A program made the translations under genes and the position numbers. Below are positions 40,082-42,064 of a DNA stretch of 42,064 nt, piece by piece. Every line of letters begins with the position of its first letter. The stretch's first letter is position 1. The notes beneath the pieces are model-generated. The model was not told the DNA's origin and did no database searches. It saw nothing but the letters and a program-made list of their open reading frames with translations. Source of the stretch: Chloroflexota bacterium (GTDB lineage: Bacteria > Chloroflexota > Dehalococcoidia > Lucifugimonadales > UBA1127); NCBI GenBank assembly GCA_026713825.1, contig JAPONS010000030.1, positions 1 to 42,064 on the forward strand. Reading direction: 5' to 3'.

Positions 40082-41992
40082 ATGTTGCTGAGTAGGATCA
40101 ACAGGATGCAGTCGCTGGCAGCCCTGCTGCTTGCGGCGTTGGCCTTGTCCTTGGCGGCCGGGGCATGTGGCGAAGAGGGCGCACAAGGACCGCCTGGACC
40201 GTCTGGGCAGGAAGGTGCGCCCGGAGAGCGTGGCGGCCAGGGTCTCCAGGGCATTGCCGGCCCGGAGGGGGCTCGTGGCCCGCAGGGCCCCCAGGGGCCC
40301 CAGGGCGAACCGGGCGTGGCCGGCGCGCCCGGCCCCCGCGGCGAGCAGGGCCCGCCCGGCATCGATGGGAGCGCAAGCGAGAGAGACATTGAGTTCACCA
40401 CCGTTGGCGGCGCCATAGCCTGGAAGTACACCGATGAGCCCTCAGACGCTTGGCGTACGCTGGCGGCGCTGCCGGAGCCCAGTTTCGCACCTTCTGCAGG
40501 CCCCAGCTTGGGCATGCTTGCTCCAAGCCCTGATTGGGAGGTCATCACCGTATTCACCATCGGAGACCGCGTCAACAATTACCGGCCGCCGGGATTCTTG
40601 GACGGCACTGGCGCATTCTCTTTGAACAGCGCCACCGTCCGGGTCCTTACAAATCATGAGCTCTTGGCAGAACAGGGTGTGGCCTACACCTTGAGCAACA
40701 ACCTCTCTCTTACCGGGTCTCGAATTTCCTACTTCGACATCGACAAGGAGACCCACAGGGTGAAGGCTTCCGGACTGGCGTACGACCGAATTGTTAACCG
40801 TGCGGGCGCTCCCCTGACGGTGCGCACGGTCGACAATGTCGACTCGGGCCCCCTTCGCCTGCTCTGCTCCGCCACCTACATTCCCAACGGGTCCTTTGGC
40901 CTTGTGGATGACGTCTACTTTACCGGTGAGGAGGTCGAGGGCGGTCAGCTCTTTGCCCTCGATGTCGATGAGGGAGACCTCTACGCCGTCCCGGTGGCTG
41001 GGCGCGCCGCTTTTGAGAACGTAACCTTCATTGACACCGGCACATCTACGTCCATCGGCATGGTTATCAGTGACGACCGCCCAGGCGCTCCCCTGAAGCT
41101 CTACATTGGCGACAAGAACGCCCTCGGCGACGGTTCATTCCTGGACCGCAACGGCCTGGCCAAGGGCACCCTCTACGTCTGGAAGACCCGGAACGGTGAC
41201 GAAACCCCCAATGAGTTTGGGAGGACCGGTGAGTTCCGCCAGGGAACCTTTGAGGAGATTGAGATATTTGACGCCGCCAAGGCGAACACTGACGGTTACG
41301 ACGCCCAGGGCTACGTGACTCAGGAGATGCAGGATGCCCTGGCCTTCGGCAGCGATGCGCTTGGCATCGATGGCGTGGGCGCATTCCACTTTTCCCGTCC
41401 AGAGGACCTTGCGACTAACCCGCGGAACTCACGCCAGATCGTCCTGGCTTCAACCGGGGACGGTGAGAGCTACCCCGGCGATGATTGGGGCGCTGTGTAC
41501 CTTATTGACGTCGCCGCCAACACTCTGTCCGCCAACGCCCGCATCCTCTACTCCGGTGACGATGGCGGCAACAGCCAGTTCCCCGGTGGCGCCGACTTTG
41601 GTCTCCGCAGCCCCGATAACGTGGCTTTGGCCGATGACGGCATGATCTACGTCCAGGAAGACCGCGCCACGCGTGTTGCCGTCTTCGGCCGTTCCAGCGG
41701 CCGCGAGGCTTCGGTGTGGCAGTTGAATCCTCAGACTGCCCAGCTCGTCCGCATCGCGGAAGTCAACCGCAGCTTTACCCCGGTGGGCACCGTGGACACT
41801 GCGCCCGACGACCTCGGCAACTGGGAGACCACCGGGGTTCTTGACGTGACCTCCCTGTTCAACAGCCGCACGACCATGCTGCTGGTGAACATACAGGCCC
41901 ACAGTATGCAGGGCGACCTGTTTGGCGGAAGCAACATCAGCAGGGAGCTCGTCGCTGGCGGTCAGATTGTCCTCCTCCGTAAGCTTGGCTAG
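40082..41992 (+). CDS. PhoX/DUF839-like lipoprotein with collagen-like stalk
   Basis: The 636-residue protein starts with a lipoprotein signal ([15 protein letters not shown], Cys29). A collagen-like run of Gly-X-Y triplets (about 33-96, e.g. [16 protein letters not shown]) follows, then a large C-terminal beta-propeller-type domain resembling PhoX/DUF839 phosphatases. Matching pieces are [37 protein letters not shown] and [28 protein letters not shown]. PhoX enzymes are calcium- and iron-dependent alkaline phosphatases, usually exported by Tat; here a lipoprotein signal without a twin Arg is seen instead, so export is probably Sec. Whether it retains phosphatase activity is uncertain. AAGGAGG precedes the ATG by 5 bases. 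The collagen segment may form a trimeric stalk holding the enzyme off the surface. Confidence 0.85.
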   Translation: MLLSRINRMQSLAALLLAALALSLAAGACGEEGAQGPPGPSGQEGAPGERGGQGLQGIAGPEGARGPQGPQGPQGEPGVAGAPGPRGEQGPPGIDGSASERDIEFTTVGGAIAWKYTDEPSDAWRTLAALPEPSFAPSAGPSLGMLAPSPDWEVITVFTIGDRVNNYRPPGFLDGTGAFSLNSATVRVLTNHELLAEQGVAYTLSNNLSLTGSRISYFDIDKETHRVKASGLAYDRIVNRAGAPLTVRTVDNVDSGPLRLLCSATYIPNGSFGLVDDVYFTGEEVEGGQLFALDVDEGDLYAVPVAGRAAFENVTFIDTGTSTSIGMVISDDRPGAPLKLYIGDKNALGDGSFLDRNGLAKGTLYVWKTRNGDETPNEFGRTGEFRQGTFEEIEIFDAAKANTDGYDAQGYVTQEMQDALAFGSDALGIDGVGAFHFSRPEDLATNPRNSRQIVLASTGDGESYPGDDWGAVYLIDVAANTLSANARILYSGDDGGNSQFPGGADFGLRSPDNVALADDGMIYVQEDRATRVAVFGRSSGREASVWQLNPQTAQLVRIAEVNRSFTPVGTVDTAPDDLGNWETTGVLDVTSLFNSRTTMLLVNIQAHSMQGDLFGGSNISRELVAGGQIVLLRKLG

Positions 41993-42014
41993 CCACTCCG
42001 TCGCGAAAACGAAT

Positions 42015-42046
42015 GGTGGGGGCGGGAGAGCGGCCGCCACCCCCGG
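42015..42046 (+). terminator. Possible hairpin terminator after the PhoX-like gene
   Basis: A GC-rich imperfect stem, GGTGGGGGCGG against CCGCCACCCCC with a bulge, begins 23 bp past the stop. There is no T tract, and the window ends shortly after. Confidence 0.35.
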
Positions 42047-42064
42047 TCCCCCGCCGGCACCGCC

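Noticed and set aside
40185-40376. DNA tandem repeat or CRISPR-like array
   Set aside because: The repetition is the 9-base periodicity of Gly-X-Y codons in the collagen-like stalk. There are no conserved direct repeats with unique spacers.

Overview
The window looks like a high-GC bacterial chromosome segment, most probably from an uncultivated Chloroflexota lineage related to Dehalococcoidia/SAR202. This is an inference from gene content: mandelate racemase/enolase-superfamily, extradiol dioxygenase, F420-type and Rieske enzymes, together with a 16S rRNA gene that has no 23S behind it. No phylogeny could be run. Promoters follow the ordinary TTGACA-17-TATAAT pattern, and many transcription units end in long GC-rich hairpins.

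Layout. 1-573 is the 3' end of a 16S rRNA gene. 862-24239 is a catabolic island that resembles the lower part of the protocatechuate/gallate 4,5-cleavage (meta-cleavage) pathway. It holds an enolase-superfamily dehydratase, two LigB-type extradiol dioxygenases, two RraA/LigK-type aldolases, two LigJ-type 4-oxalomesaconate hydratases plus a third, more distant amidohydrolase, two FAH-family hydrolases, an HpaI-type aldolase, a Rieske oxygenase, an SDR, two VOC proteins, an F420-type reductase, a large alpha/beta hydrolase and an orphan solute-binding lipoprotein. Two odd metalloproteases are interspersed: a coiled-coil metzincin lacking the usual third zinc ligand, and a frameshifted gluzincin-like lipoprotein. 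Five enzyme types occur as paralogue pairs, four of them in tandem.

24350-27514 holds small housekeeping or envelope genes: a PNPOx-like protein, a DUF502 membrane protein, a small membrane protein, a YtxH-like protein and a YbjQ-like protein. 27525-30915 is a Fur/Zur-regulated zinc or manganese uptake operon (regulator, binding protein, ATPase, permease; all minus strand) with a palindromic operator touching the regulator start codon.

31240-37537 is a signalling cassette: a broken STAS gene, an intact STAS anti-anti-sigma factor, a response-regulator/PP2C phosphatase, an RsbW-like kinase, a Leu/Ile/Val-type binding lipoprotein and a membrane histidine kinase. It reads as a two-component system wired into a partner switch. 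37588-39468 is dxs (isoprenoid synthesis). 40082-41992 encodes a PhoX/DUF839-like lipoprotein carrying a collagen-like Gly-X-Y stalk.

The most interesting points are the shared His-to-Gln change at a metal-ligand position of both LigB paralogues, the sensor-kinase/partner-switch cassette, the collagen-stalk PhoX protein, and the ligand-substituted metzincin. No CRISPR array, tRNA, insertion sequence or prophage was recognised.
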